Source: Psychrobacillus sp032154225 (GTDB lineage: Bacteria > Bacillota > Bacilli > Bacillales_A > Planococcaceae). From it: a DNA stretch of 64,000 bases. Location: positions 186,001 to 250,000 of the forward strand of contig NZ_JALDYF010000003.1 in the NCBI RefSeq assembly GCF_032154225.1, read 5' to 3'. The notes under the pieces were generated by a model. It was not told the origin of the DNA, did no database searches, and saw only the letters and a list, made by a program, of their open reading frames with translations. This document shows, piece by piece, positions 1 through 8,425 of this stretch. A program made the translations under genes and the position numbers. Each line of letters begins with the position of its first letter. The stretch's first letter is position 1.

Positions 1-697
1 CCGTTTGATAGTTCCCTTTATTCGTTTCGATCGTTTGCACTCTTTTATCTCCAGTGAACGCTTGCACAGATTCATCCAATATAAGCTCTATATGTTGTTT
101 TTTTGCTTCCTCGTGGATAATCTCTGCCATATCCCTATCAAATATCTTCGCTACTTGGTGACCTCGTTGAATAATTCGCACATTCTTTCCAAGCGAGTGG
201 AAACTCTCGGCCATTTCCAGCCCAATATAGCCTGCCCCTATAATTGTAATGTTGTGTGCATGAACCAAATCAGCCATTATTGCTTCTGTATTAGGAATTG
301 TTTTAATCGTGTGGATCCCTTCCAAATTTACTCCATCCCAATCTGGAATTATTGGTGCTGCTCCTGTTGCAATAAGCAATCGATCGTATGAAATTTCAAA
401 TGAATTTTCAGACTCTATTATTCCAGACACAGTTTTCGATTTTGGATCAATAGCAGTCACTTCATATCCTATTTTGGCATCGATTCCATACTTCGCTCGA
501 AATGCTTCAACGCTTCGTGCAATTACTTTGTCTGTAGATTCAATCCATCCATTCACAACATAAGGTAATCCACATTGCCCATAAGAATATATCGTGCCCT
601 TTTCAAGTGTAGTAATTTGAGCATCTTTGTCATTTCGCACAATTTCCATTGCAGCACTCATCCCTGCTGCATCTCCACCAATAATTACATAATGCAT
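1..697 (-). CDS. CoA-disulfide reductase / NADH oxidase-type flavoprotein (5' part, runs off window)
   Basis: The reading frame starts at the ATG at 697 on the minus strand and leaves the window at base 1, so about 232 N-terminal codons are visible. The start has AAAGGTG upstream. The protein opens with an FAD-binding Rossmann motif (VIIGGDAAGMSA). At residues 38-46 is SYGQCGLPY, whose Cys42 matches the single redox cysteine of class III pyridine nucleotide-disulfide reductases (CoA-disulfide reductase, NADH oxidase, NADH peroxidase). A second dinucleotide-binding motif, GAGYIGLEMAE, follows. In this family the cysteine shuttles electrons from NAD(P)H through FAD to CoA disulfide, polysulfide or oxygen. 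Which substrate applies here cannot be decided without the C-terminal part. It is divergent from the padR operon. Confidence 0.85.
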   Translation of the reverse strand, partial: MHYVIIGGDAAGMSAAMEIVRNDKDAQITTLEKGTIYSYGQCGLPYVVNGWIESTDKVIARSVEAFRAKYGIDAKIGYEVTAIDPKSKTVSGIIESENSFEISYDRLLIATGAAPIIPDWDGVNLEGIHTIKTIPNTEAIMADLVHAHNITIIGAGYIGLEMAESFHSLGKNVRIIQRGHQVAKIFDRDMAEIIHEEAKKQHIELILDESVQAFTGDKRVQTIETNKGNYQT

Positions 698-817
698 ATT
701 CGCCCACACCTTTCCAATCCTATTGTTTCCTTATTCATCGACATTAATCTAACCATTTCAAATGATGCAAAACTAATTATTTCTTTCAAACAAAAAAATT
801 ATGCAATACTATGCCCA

Positions 818-846
818 TTGTTTTCATTTTTATAATAGTGTATTAT
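818..846 (+). promoter_or_regulatory. Probable sigma-A promoter of the padR operon
   Basis: TTGTTT at 818-823 and TATTAT at 841-846 are separated by 17 bp. The -10 element lies inside the palindrome at 835-855, so a protein bound there would block RNA polymerase. Confidence 0.55.
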
Positions 847-855
847 ATACACTAT
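835..855. promoter_or_regulatory. PadR-type operator palindrome
   Basis: ATAGTGTAT and its exact reverse complement ATACACTAT flank a 3-bp centre. The palindrome ends 20 bp before the padR start and covers the probable -10 box. PadR-family repressors usually bind such dyads in front of their own gene, so autoregulation is likely. Confidence 0.65.
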
Positions 856-875
856 AAAGAAAACGAGGTGATTGT

Positions 876-1223
876 GTGAGTGATTTGTTAAATTCTCTAA
901 CCACCGAATTACGCAGAGGAACATTGACACTTGCGGTGTTAAGTCAGTTAAGCAAACCACAATATGGATATTCTTTAGTGCAGCTTTTGGAGAAATCAGG
1001 AATTGTCATTGATCAAAGTACACTTTACCCCCTGCTTCGTCGCTTGGAAAAACAAGAGCTACTATCAAGTATTTGGGATACAACGGAAAGTAGACCTAGA
1101 AAGTATTATGTATTAAGTGATTATGGAAAAGAAGTATTTGAAACATTAAAAACAGAATGGGAAAAAACATCTAAAGAGTTATCTTTATTACTAAAAGGAG
1201 CTGAAGAAGATGGAACGGATTGA
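876..1223 (+). CDS. PadR family transcriptional regulator
   Basis: 115 residues, usual for the short PadR subfamily. The N-terminal winged helix has the family pattern LRRGTLTLAVLSQLSKPQYGY, then the recognition region DQSTLYPLLRRLEKQELL and the wing KYYVLSDYGKE; the C-terminal helix would mediate dimerisation. The GTG start at 876 is chosen because GAGGTG lies 6 bp upstream. The gene overlaps the next one by 14 bp, so the two are translationally coupled. PadR/HAAS gene pairs are common in Firmicutes; the HAAS partner is thought to act in sensing or membrane stress, but the signal is unknown. Confidence 0.88.
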   Translation: MSDLLNSLTTELRRGTLTLAVLSQLSKPQYGYSLVQLLEKSGIVIDQSTLYPLLRRLEKQELLSSIWDTTESRPRKYYVLSDYGKEVFETLKTEWEKTSKELSLLLKGAEEDGTD

Positions 1224-2217
1224 CTTGTACATTTATGAAGTAACAAGACGGTTACCCGAAAATTCACGTGCCGATATCGAAATGGAATTACGCTCAACTA
1301 TTTTAGATATGATGCCAGATGATTATACGCAAGATGATGTGGATGTTGCTCTTACACAACTTGGTAATCCATCTAAACTAGCAAATCAGTATAGAGAACG
1401 ACCAAATTATCTTATTGGTCCGATGTTTTTCGAATCATATATTACCATTTTAAAAATGGCAGCTGCAATTGCTGTTCTAGTTAATATAACTGTACTAGCA
1501 ATTGAACATATAACCCTTTTTACTGAAGATGTCACCTTCCTCGAATCAAGTATTTCTTTCATTGTCGATTTCATTGGAAGTATCATTGCCGCTTTAGTCG
1601 GTGTTTTCTGCTGGGTTACAGCCATCTTTGCGATATTAGAACGAGTACTTGATGACAAATCAAAAGCTTCTATGAAATCAAAACCTTGGAAGCCAGAAGA
1701 TTTAAAACATGTTATACCAGTAGAAAAAAAGAAGCGCATTTCAAAAGTAGAAACTTTCATTGGTCTTTTAGGGACAGCTATGTGGGCTACCATTTACTTT
1801 AAAGCATCTGATATTGTTGGGCTTTATGAAACAACGGAACCGAATGGCAAACTTCAATTTGTAGCGCCATTATTTAATCAAGATGTATTACTTTCTTTTG
1901 GGCCAATAATGGGAGCACTCATCGCCTTTCAAGTTGGGCTACTCCTATATAAGTGGATTGTCGGTAAATGGACAAATAAAATAGCTATTTGGAATATGAT
2001 TTATCACATTGCTCTGATCATTTTCACACTTTTTTTCATCAATCAAGCAAACTTGTTTAATATGGAGTTTATTCGATATACAGGTGAATTATTTGATGTT
2101 GTTAATGATAATGTGTTAATTAGTTGGTGGAATAATTCTATTTGGGGATTTGTGTTCGTTGTCATTATTATCTCGGTCGTAGATATTTTCAGCGGTTTCC
2201 GGAAAGCAAAAATATAA
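1210..2217 (+). CDS. HAAS-domain (DUF1700-like) integral membrane protein
   Basis: 335 residues. The first 65 form a HAAS-like cytoplasmic helical domain (SRADIEMELRSTILDMMPDD, then DVDVALTQLGNPSKLANQY). The remainder has about five to six hydrophobic segments (near 75-95, 115-145, 180-200, 230-250, 265-285 and 310-330). It is encoded 14 bp inside the end of padR, with AAAGGAG placed correctly before the ATG. HAAS proteins are nearly always partnered with PadR regulators and are thought to relay a membrane signal. No enzymatic motif is visible. Confidence 0.8.
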   Translation: MERIDLYIYEVTRRLPENSRADIEMELRSTILDMMPDDYTQDDVDVALTQLGNPSKLANQYRERPNYLIGPMFFESYITILKMAAAIAVLVNITVLAIEHITLFTEDVTFLESSISFIVDFIGSIIAALVGVFCWVTAIFAILERVLDDKSKASMKSKPWKPEDLKHVIPVEKKKRISKVETFIGLLGTAMWATIYFKASDIVGLYETTEPNGKLQFVAPLFNQDVLLSFGPIMGALIAFQVGLLLYKWIVGKWTNKIAIWNMIYHIALIIFTLFFINQANLFNMEFIRYTGELFDVVNDNVLISWWNNSIWGFVFVVIIISVVDIFSGFRKAKI

Positions 2218-2226
2218 AATAAAAGT

Positions 2227-2258
2227 AAGCCCAGTTGCTATTCTGGGCTTATTTTTAT
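2227..2258. terminator. Bidirectional rho-independent terminator
   Basis: AAGCCCAG (2227-2234) pairs with CTGGGCTT (2243-2250), followed by ATTTTTATTA; an A-rich run precedes the stem. It separates the convergent padR operon and the acetyltransferase gene. Confidence 0.8.
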
Positions 2259-2788
2259 TACTCCGAAAATGCACTTGAATATTCGACAATACCTGAAACA
2301 TGTTGAAGTGCATTTTTTTCTAGTTCCAATGCCATAAACGCTTCTTCTGGCACCTCAAAAGGAGCATTTATATCCCAGCGAGATGCTTTTTCGAATCCAA
2401 ATTTAGGATAGTATTCATGATGTCCTAGTACAATAACCGATTGATGGCCGAGCTCTTTAGCTATTTTTAGAGCCTCCCGAATTAACAAGCTCCCTATTCC
2501 TTTATGCTGATGCTCAGGAAGAAAAGAAACTGGTGCAAGTGCCAATGATTCAACAGCTGTGTCATTTCCTTTAATAGCAATTTTAGATAAAAGAATATGA
2601 CCTACTATCCCAGAGTTATCCACCGCCACTAGGGATAACTCTGGGATGAATGCCGTTGATTTTCGAATGCGGGCTACTAACTCATGCTCTGTTTGATCAC
2701 TGAATTCCATTTTAGTAAATGCATGTTTTACAACAGCTTCCGCCTCTTTATAGTCTTCATAACGCTCTTGTCTAATCGTAATTTTCAA
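2258..2788 (-). CDS. GNAT family N-acetyltransferase (YhbS-like)
   Basis: 176 residues with a single GNAT fold. The acetyl-CoA binding signature is visible as SFLPEHQHKGIGSLLIREALKIA, preceded by the beta-strand region LSLVAVDNSGIVGHILLSKI. ALAPVSFLPEHQ and VLGHHEYYPKFGFEKAS are typical of the YhbS-type subgroup (predicted acetyltransferases of unknown substrate). The start is TTG at 2788 with AAAGG about ten bases upstream; no better ATG exists. It reads toward the terminator at 2227-2258 and follows metG on the same strand at a short distance, so it may be read through from metG. Confidence 0.8.
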   Translation of the reverse strand: MKITIRQERYEDYKEAEAVVKHAFTKMEFSDQTEHELVARIRKSTAFIPELSLVAVDNSGIVGHILLSKIAIKGNDTAVESLALAPVSFLPEHQHKGIGSLLIREALKIAKELGHQSVIVLGHHEYYPKFGFEKASRWDINAPFEVPEEAFMALELEKNALQHVSGIVEYSSAFSE

Positions 2789-2806
2789 TTGCTAACACGA
2801 CCTTTC

Positions 2807-4441
2807 TTACTTTACTTGCCCATCTAAATAAGCAAGTTCTTCATTTATCAAATCGACATCCAAACGCTCAAATAAAGGAGTAACAACGTTCAACGTGTAA
2901 GTAGATTTCTCCATCACTTCCCACTTGTATTCCTCTAAATTTAACATTTCCTTCACTTTCTCACTAGTAAATGGCAAGAACGGCGATAATAATTGTGAAA
3001 TATTAACGATAATAAACATACAAGTTAGCAACGTATTATCGCACGCTTCTTTGTCTTCATTAATTTGCTTCCAAGGTTGCTCTGTGTCGAAATATTTATT
3101 TGCAAATCGTACAAACTCAAAGACCTCATCAATCGCTCGCTTAAAATGACCTGCCTCGATTAACTCCCCAACCTTACTATATAAGCTTTGTATTTTACTT
3201 CGTACTTCTTCATTTACAATTCCATCTGCTATTGTACTTCCATATGACTTCTCGATAAATTTCAACGTCCGATTAATAAAGTTTCCGTATGCTCCGAGCA
3301 GTTCCGAATTATGGCTTAATATAAATTCTCTCCACGAAAAGTCCGCATCACGATTTTCTGGTGCATTCGTTGTTAAAAAATATCTAATCGAATCTGGATT
3401 ATACTTTTCTAGAATATACGGTACCCATACAGCCCAGTTTTGGCTTGTGGAAAGCTTCTTTTTCTCAAGCGTTAAATATTCATTCGAAACAATATGTGTT
3501 GGTAATGATTTCTTATTAATCCCTAATAATATCGCTGGCCAAATAAGGGAATGGAAAGGAATATTATCTTTCCCATGCACGTAATAAGAAGTTGTATTTT
3601 CATCCCAAAATTCTTCATCGTTTAAGTTGTGAATAGAAGCCCATTCTTTACTTGCAGATAAATAACCCGAAACCGCCTCTATCCATACGTAAACCTTCTT
3701 GTCTTCGTAGCCTTTTACTGGAATGCTAACCCCATTCGGTAAATCCCGTGACACTGCGCGATCGAGCAGTCCTTCTTGAAGATATCTTTCCGATAAGTTC
3801 AACGCATTTTCTCTCCAAGCCCCAGTTGCTTTTGCTTCCCTCACATAAGATTTTATTTCCTGTTGAAATTGACTTAAAGCAAAATAAAAATGCTCTGTTT
3901 TTTTCACAGTTGGTTTATTCCCGCATATTTTACATTTTGCATCAATTAAATCTAGCGGATCTAAAATCGTTGAACAATTATCACACTGATCTCCCCTAGA
4001 TGGATGTGAACAATTTGGACATATGCCCTCTACATATCGATCCGGCAAAAATTGTTTATCGTATTCACAATATGTTTGATCTATTTCTTTTTTATAAATA
4101 TAGCCGTTTTCTAATAAGGTTAAAAATATTTTTTGTACCACATCATGATGAAATTGCCCGTCCGTCCTTGTATATAAATCATACGTGAATCCTAGTTTAT
4201 TAAAGCAATCTAAAAATTCCTCATGGTAGCGATCTGCAATTTCCTTTGTCGTTACCCCTTCTTGGCTAGCTCTAATCGAAATTGGCGTCCCATTGCAATC
4301 ACTGCCAGAAACATATAATACTTTTTTTCCTTTTAAACGATAATACCTCGCTAATACATCACCTGGTAGCAACGCTGCAATATGTCCTAAATGTAATGAT
4401 CCATTCGCGTAAGGCCAAGCTCCACCTATATAAATACTCAT
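2807..4441 (-). CDS. metG: Methionine--tRNA ligase, short form (544 aa)
   Basis: Class I aminoacyl-tRNA synthetase charging tRNA-Met. HLGH (residues 17-20) is the HIGH motif and KKLSTS (near 328-333) the KMSKS loop. Two zinc knuckles are present (Cys141/144/153/156 and Cys170/173), and the WPYANGSLHLGH and GSDCNGTP regions bind methionine and ATP. The C-terminal EMAP/Trbp111-like tRNA-binding domain of standard Bacillus MetRS is absent, which marks this as the second, shorter MetRS type. The ATG at 4441 is preferred because AAAGGAG sits just upstream; a frame extension to 4471 would place that site inside the gene. Expression is controlled by the T-box leader just upstream. Confidence 0.93.
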   Translation of the reverse strand: MSIYIGGAWPYANGSLHLGHIAALLPGDVLARYYRLKGKKVLYVSGSDCNGTPISIRASQEGVTTKEIADRYHEEFLDCFNKLGFTYDLYTRTDGQFHHDVVQKIFLTLLENGYIYKKEIDQTYCEYDKQFLPDRYVEGICPNCSHPSRGDQCDNCSTILDPLDLIDAKCKICGNKPTVKKTEHFYFALSQFQQEIKSYVREAKATGAWRENALNLSERYLQEGLLDRAVSRDLPNGVSIPVKGYEDKKVYVWIEAVSGYLSASKEWASIHNLNDEEFWDENTTSYYVHGKDNIPFHSLIWPAILLGINKKSLPTHIVSNEYLTLEKKKLSTSQNWAVWVPYILEKYNPDSIRYFLTTNAPENRDADFSWREFILSHNSELLGAYGNFINRTLKFIEKSYGSTIADGIVNEEVRSKIQSLYSKVGELIEAGHFKRAIDEVFEFVRFANKYFDTEQPWKQINEDKEACDNTLLTCMFIIVNISQLLSPFLPFTSEKVKEMLNLEEYKWEVMEKSTYTLNVVTPLFERLDVDLINEELAYLDGQVK

Positions 4442-4472
4442 TTCTTTCTCTCCTTTTATTAAAATAAACACA

Positions 4473-4738
4473 AAAAAAACCCGTCCTTAAAAAAGGACGA
4501 GGTTAAACTCGCGGTACCACCTAAATTTATAAACAACTCACGTTGCTTACCTTAGTGAGTATCAAATATAATACTCCGGCTTTTATAACAAGTGCCGTAT
4601 CTTGTCGTAGCTTACTAGTCTAGTCAATAAACGTTCAGTACGAAGCTCCGAGGTCATTTTCAAATGAGTATTTTTTGCTTCTTTTCAGCAACCGAAGCTC
4701 TCTACAAAAAAACAACATCATTTTACTTTTCTCTTCAT
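4473..4738 (-). ncRNA. T-box riboswitch, methionine specific, upstream of metG
   Basis: On the minus strand the leader opens with GAAGAGAAAAGTA, followed by the stem I signatures AGAGAGCTTCGGTTGCTG and GAAGC. The specifier loop holds ATG at 4657-4655, followed by ACC, so the codon read is Met. The universal T-box TAGGTGGTACCGCG lies at 4523-4510. The terminator is CGTCCTT/AAGGACG followed by GG and a run of eight T (4500-4473). Uncharged tRNA-Met is expected to stabilise the antiterminator and switch metG on. The same architecture and specifier recur at 62072-62378. Confidence 0.93.
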
Positions 4739-4746
4739 AGCATGTA

Positions 4747-4775
4747 GATATATTGTGTTCATCAGAATATATCAA
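4747..4775 (-). promoter_or_regulatory. Promoter of the metG T-box transcript
   Basis: On the minus strand TTGATA (4775-4770) and TATATC (4752-4747) are separated by 17 bp. This places the transcript start just before the T-box leader. Confidence 0.6.
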
Positions 4776-4865
4776 AAAAGAATGCGGAAGTAAAGCAGAT
4801 CATACTTATTTACTTGTTTCAGACGCAATTGAGCCTTTCCACAAAATAATTTTCATATACAATAA

Positions 4866-5492
4866 CATGCCTGTTGATTAACCATTTTATTCAATTTTAT
4901 ATTTTCGTTCGTTTTCTACATAAAGTGCGTCTCAGTAGAGAGTTTCCGCTGGGATTTACGCTGCAGGGAGGACGCTTTCCGTGGGGCGGGCGGTGAGCCT
5001 CCTCGGTCGCTAGCGCCCTGTGGGGTCTCACCTGTCCCGCTTAATCCCACTGGAGTCGCCTCCCTTTCACTTCAATCCACTAGAGCTGGCTACTTAGTTA
5101 GAATGGTGGAGCCATTTCTTAAAAAGAGAGAGCAAATGAATGCATTTCCAACTAAACCCTCCATTTTCCCAACTAAGTAGAGGGAAGCTAGATGAAAGTG
5201 TAAAAGCATTGAGAAGAGGCAAATTCTTCGTCACTTATTATAGATAAGCTCAAATCTCCATGAATAATAACCTATATAAAAAGCGAAACACTTGTTGCCT
5301 TAGCGCGTCGGGCCGCATGAGCCGAAGTATGAGACCCACTTGGGCGCAGCACAAGTTGGCTCATGCAAGGTGCGGCAAGCGCGGAGGCATAGTGGCTATT
5401 CATTAAGACGCACTTTATGTAAAGTATGAATGAGTGCGCTTTTCTTTCCTATTAGCAAGAATTCCCAAGAAACTGGACAATCCACAGGCGTG
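4866..5492 (+). mobile_element. R-element copy 1: non-coding element with TIRs and 9-bp TSD
   Basis: The 627-bp element begins CATGCCTGTTGATTAACC and ends with the reverse complement of CACGCCTGTGGATTGTCC. It is flanked on both sides by ATACAATAA (4857-4865 and 5493-5501), an exact 9-bp target-site duplication. A second, perfect 16-bp inverted repeat TACATAAAGTGCGTCT lies inside (4917-4932 and 5406-5421). Between them are module B (4935-5080, GC-rich, self-complementary) and module A (5302-5395, hairpin GCATGAGCC/GGCTCATGC). No open frame encodes a recognisable transposase, so it would need help from elsewhere to move. It ends 40 bp before the next gene. Confidence 0.85.
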
Positions 5493-5531
5493 ATACAATA
5501 AAGATAATAATTAATTTAAAGGAGTGGTATT

Positions 5532-6074
5532 TTGAATTTAATCGCTTGGACGATTATTGCTTGTGAAATTGGTTTTTGGGTCGTTATATTACTAGGACTT
5601 ATTACGCGATACGTATTTAAACGTGAAAAACTTGGCTTGTTCTTCTTGGCACTTACTCCTGTTATTGATCTCATTTTGCTCGCTGTTACGGCAAATGATT
5701 TATATAATGGGGCAACTGCAACAAGGGTACACGCGATTGCTGCAGTTTATCTTGGATCCTCTATCGCCTTTGGTAAGAGCATGATTCATTGGGCAGATGA
5801 AAAATTTCTGTATTACATTCAAAAACAAGGAACGAAACCTGTTCGTAAGACAGGAATGGAGTATGCAAGACACTCATTGAAAGGGTCATTCCAACATCTT
5901 CTTGCATATATTATTGGAGGAGGGTTACTTTTTGCGTTAATTTACTTCATCAATGACTCTTCCAGGTCTGAAGTTTTATCTGAAACATTGAAAATATGGG
6001 GAATCATTCTTGTTATCGATTTTGCCATTTCCATTACTTATTTCATTTGGCCACGGGGTACAAAATCAAAATAA
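5532..6074 (+). CDS. YmcC-like integral membrane protein
   Basis: 180 residues with five to six predicted membrane segments (about 3-25, 32-52, 65-83, 122-142 and 155-172). The sequence resembles the YmcC family of Bacillus hypothetical membrane proteins, recognised mainly by GSSIAFGKSMIHWADEKF in the middle; no function is established. The start is TTG at 5532 with AAAGGAG eight bases upstream. The gene stands alone immediately downstream of R-element copy 1, and I see no confident promoter between the two, so its original promoter may have been displaced by the insertion. Confidence 0.7.
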   Translation: MNLIAWTIIACEIGFWVVILLGLITRYVFKREKLGLFFLALTPVIDLILLAVTANDLYNGATATRVHAIAAVYLGSSIAFGKSMIHWADEKFLYYIQKQGTKPVRKTGMEYARHSLKGSFQHLLAYIIGGGLLFALIYFINDSSRSEVLSETLKIWGIILVIDFAISITYFIWPRGTKSK

Positions 6075-6123
6075 AAATAAAAAACAAATCATACAATCCA
6101 GATTAAAATAATATGAATTAATA

Positions 6124-6152
6124 TTGACTTCTCATTGTTTAGAAAGTACAAT
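6124..6152 (+). promoter_or_regulatory. Sigma-A promoter of the SAM-riboswitch operon
   Basis: TTGACT (6124-6129) and TACAAT (6147-6152) with exactly 17 bp between them, about 20 bp before the riboswitch P1 stem. Confidence 0.75.
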
Positions 6153-6173
6153 CAATTTCAACAACTTCATATT

Positions 6174-6276
6174 ACTTATCAAGAGAAGCGTAGGGACTGG
6201 CCCTTTGATGCTTCAGCAACCGCCTACTTTTATGGTATGGTGCTACTTCCAGCAAGAAACATCTTGAGAGATAAGT
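6174..6276 (+). ncRNA. SAM-I riboswitch (S-box) aptamer
   Basis: P1 is formed by ACTTATC (6174-6180) and GATAAGT (6270-6276). The conserved core runs AAGAGAAGCG, GGGACTGGCCC, GCTTCAGCAACC and the P3/P4 side GGTGCTACTTCCAGC. SAM binding would stabilise P1 and allow the terminator at 6297-6326 to form, shutting the operon off when SAM is plentiful. Confidence 0.95.
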
Positions 6277-6296
6277 GTAAATACTACTACATCTTA

Positions 6297-6326
6297 CTCT
6301 TTTCGTTTTGGGAAAGGGTTTTTATT
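6297..6326 (+). terminator. SAM-riboswitch terminator
   Basis: CTCTTTTC pairs with GGGAAAGGG across a GTTTT loop and is followed by TTTTTATTTAT. It lies between the aptamer and the first gene and is the expected expression platform. Confidence 0.75.
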
Positions 6327-6386
6327 TATCCATAAAACCAACTATTCCAATATGATTAACACATATAATTAAGGGGAGAATATTTC

Positions 6387-7562
6387 ATGAGCAATTTGTT
6401 TATAAAAAATGAAAACCAGCAACAATGGATTGACCGTTTGTATGAGTTGGAAGAGAAATTTAAAAGTAAATCGGCAGAAATTGACGAGCTCTCTATCTTT
6501 CCAAAAGAGAATGTACAGGAATTAGTTAAACTCGGCTACACAAGCTCTACATTACCAAAACAATTTGGAGGAGAAGGACTTTCTGTTTACGACATGGTTC
6601 TTTTACAAGAAACGTTAGCAAGCTTTGATGCAAATACAGCACTTTCTGTCGGATGGAGTTTAGGAGTTGTTGGGGAATTATTTGAAAAAAAACTTTGGCC
6701 CGAAGAAAAACTAAACTTTTTTGCCAATGAGGTTATAAATGGCGCTCTTGTAAATCGATCCGTTAGCGAAGCACAAACTGGAAGCCCGACTCGTGGAGGA
6801 CGTCCTGGGACGACTGCTATTAAGAACGCAGATACCTGGGTGTTAAACGGAAGAAAAATTTTCACGACAGCTTCCCCAGTGCTCACCTACTTTTTAACTT
6901 CTGCATGGATAGAAGAAAAGCAAAAAATAGGATTTTTCCTCGTTCATCGAAGTTTAGATGGGGTTTCCATTGAAGAAACATGGGATGTTGTATCGATGCG
7001 AGGAACTAGTAGCAATGATTTAGTACTAAACAATGTTGTCGTACATGAAACAGATTTAGTAGAACTTCCTGAGTTTGCAAGTGGCGGTAAGATTAATGGT
7101 TGGATGCTTCATATCCCAGCTACTTATCTGGGAATTGCCCAAGCAGCTCGCGATTATGCAGTTCATTTTGCTAATACACATGCACCTAATAGTTTGAATG
7201 GACCAATTGCACAATTACCAAATGTGCAGCAGTTAATTGGAGAAATTGATTTGGAGCTTACAAAAGCAAGATTTGTCATTTACGGAGTTGCATCTGCCTA
7301 TGACCATGAAGCAACACGGGATTTATTATCAAATGAAATTGGAGTTGCCAAACATATCGTAACGAACTCAGCTATAGCAATTGTTGATAAAGCGATGCGC
7401 TTAGTCGGTGCAAAAAGCTTACAACGAACCAATCCATTACAACGCTATTATCGAGATGTTCGAGCTGGGCTACACAACCCACCAATGGATGATATGACGA
7501 TAAAAAAACTTGCATTGTCTGCACTTGAAGAAGAAAAAATAAAAAATCTAGTGAACTATTAA
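6387..7562 (+). CDS. Acyl-CoA dehydrogenase-fold flavoenzyme (DszC/SfnB-like)
   Basis: 391 residues with the full acyl-CoA dehydrogenase fold: helical N-domain (LGYTSSTLPKQFGGEGLSVYDM), beta middle domain (SVSEAQTGSPTRG, WVLNGRKIFTT, GTSSNDLVLNNVVV) and C-terminal helical bundle (AMRLVGAKSLQRTNPLQRYYRDVRAG). The ending NPLQRYYRDVRAGLHNPP resembles the flavin monooxygenase-like branch (DszC, SfnB) rather than fatty-acid beta-oxidation enzymes. It is the first gene behind a SAM-I riboswitch and sits 13 bp before an ABC importer operon, so oxidation of an imported sulfur compound is the likely role (inference). RBS AAGGGGAGA precedes the ATG. Confidence 0.85.
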   Translation: MSNLFIKNENQQQWIDRLYELEEKFKSKSAEIDELSIFPKENVQELVKLGYTSSTLPKQFGGEGLSVYDMVLLQETLASFDANTALSVGWSLGVVGELFEKKLWPEEKLNFFANEVINGALVNRSVSEAQTGSPTRGGRPGTTAIKNADTWVLNGRKIFTTASPVLTYFLTSAWIEEKQKIGFFLVHRSLDGVSIEETWDVVSMRGTSSNDLVLNNVVVHETDLVELPEFASGGKINGWMLHIPATYLGIAQAARDYAVHFANTHAPNSLNGPIAQLPNVQQLIGEIDLELTKARFVIYGVASAYDHEATRDLLSNEIGVAKHIVTNSAIAIVDKAMRLVGAKSLQRTNPLQRYYRDVRAGLHNPPMDDMTIKKLALSALEEEKIKNLVNY

Positions 7563-7575
7563 GGAGAGTAAAACG

Positions 7576-8424
7576 ATGAAAAAACATTTAAAACTAGCAG
7601 TATTAGGCTTAGCGACAATTTCAATTTTAGCAGCTTGTAATTCAAGTGAGGCTTCTAGCCCCTCTGAGGATAAAGCACAAAAAGTAAAAGTGGCATACGA
7701 TCAAGCTTCTAAACCAATCTCTTGGGTAGATGAAAAAGGAAATCCTACTGGTTATGACGTAGAGGTCATGAAATTAGTAGATGAGCTATTGCCTGAATAT
7801 GAGTTTGAATATGTTGGAACAACAAGTGATGATTTATTGATCGGCGTGGAGCAAGGCAAATACCAAGTGGGCGTGAAAAATGCATTTTGGACACAAGAAC
7901 GTACGGAAAAATTTATCTTCCCTAAAGAATTTCTTGGTTTAAGTAGCGCTGGTCTTGTGTTGAAAAAAGAAAATGCACATATTAAATCACTCGCTGATTT
8001 CGCGTCTGCTGACTTCTCTCTTGCACCTATTGCCGCAAACAATGCTCAGTATACAATTATCGACGAGTACAATAAAGAAAACCCAGACAATCTAGTAAAA
8101 CTGCAGGCTGGAGATGCATTTTCAGTGGATGTTGTGCAATGGGTCAATGAAGGACGCGTTGACGGTGGGGTAATTATCGAAGGACCATTTCAAAAACAAG
8201 TGCTCGCTGAAGATGGACCTTACTACAACATAAAAGATGAAGTTGTTTACAATGAATTCGCAGTTATAAAGACATGGCCATTATTCAATAAAAAAGAGCA
8301 GGCTTTTGCAGACGCATATGACAAAGCGATTAAACAATTACAAGAAGAAAAGAAAACAAATGAGCTTAGCAATGAATTTTATGGTCGTGATCTATTTGAA
8401 GTGCTAGAAAATGTAGAACGTTAA
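7576..8424 (+). CDS. Amino-acid-type ABC transporter substrate-binding lipoprotein
   Basis: 282 residues of SBP family 3 (HisJ/FliY type). The N-terminus is a lipoprotein signal with lipobox LAAC (cysteine 21). The mature part has the ligand-binding start KVKVAYDQASKPISWVDEKGNPTGYDVEVMKLV and the hinge regions expected for two-lobed binding proteins. The gene lies between the flavoenzyme and two permeases, all under one SAM riboswitch, so the ligand is probably a methionine or organosulfur amino-acid derivative. The layout resembles the yxeMNO importer of B. subtilis, which also sits in a sulfur-related operon. The exact ligand cannot be read from the sequence. Confidence 0.88.
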   Translation: MKKHLKLAVLGLATISILAACNSSEASSPSEDKAQKVKVAYDQASKPISWVDEKGNPTGYDVEVMKLVDELLPEYEFEYVGTTSDDLLIGVEQGKYQVGVKNAFWTQERTEKFIFPKEFLGLSSAGLVLKKENAHIKSLADFASADFSLAPIAANNAQYTIIDEYNKENPDNLVKLQAGDAFSVDVVQWVNEGRVDGGVIIEGPFQKQVLAEDGPYYNIKDEVVYNEFAVIKTWPLFNKKEQAFADAYDKAIKQLQEEKKTNELSNEFYGRDLFEVLENVER

Positions 8425-8425
8425 T

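Noticed and set aside
4866..5492. Calling R-elements known insertion sequences
   Set aside because: No transposase frame exists in any copy, so only a non-autonomous element can be claimed.
6135..6335. 66-codon open frame over the SAM-riboswitch
   Set aside because: It covers the aptamer and terminator, has no ribosome site and no protein-like composition.
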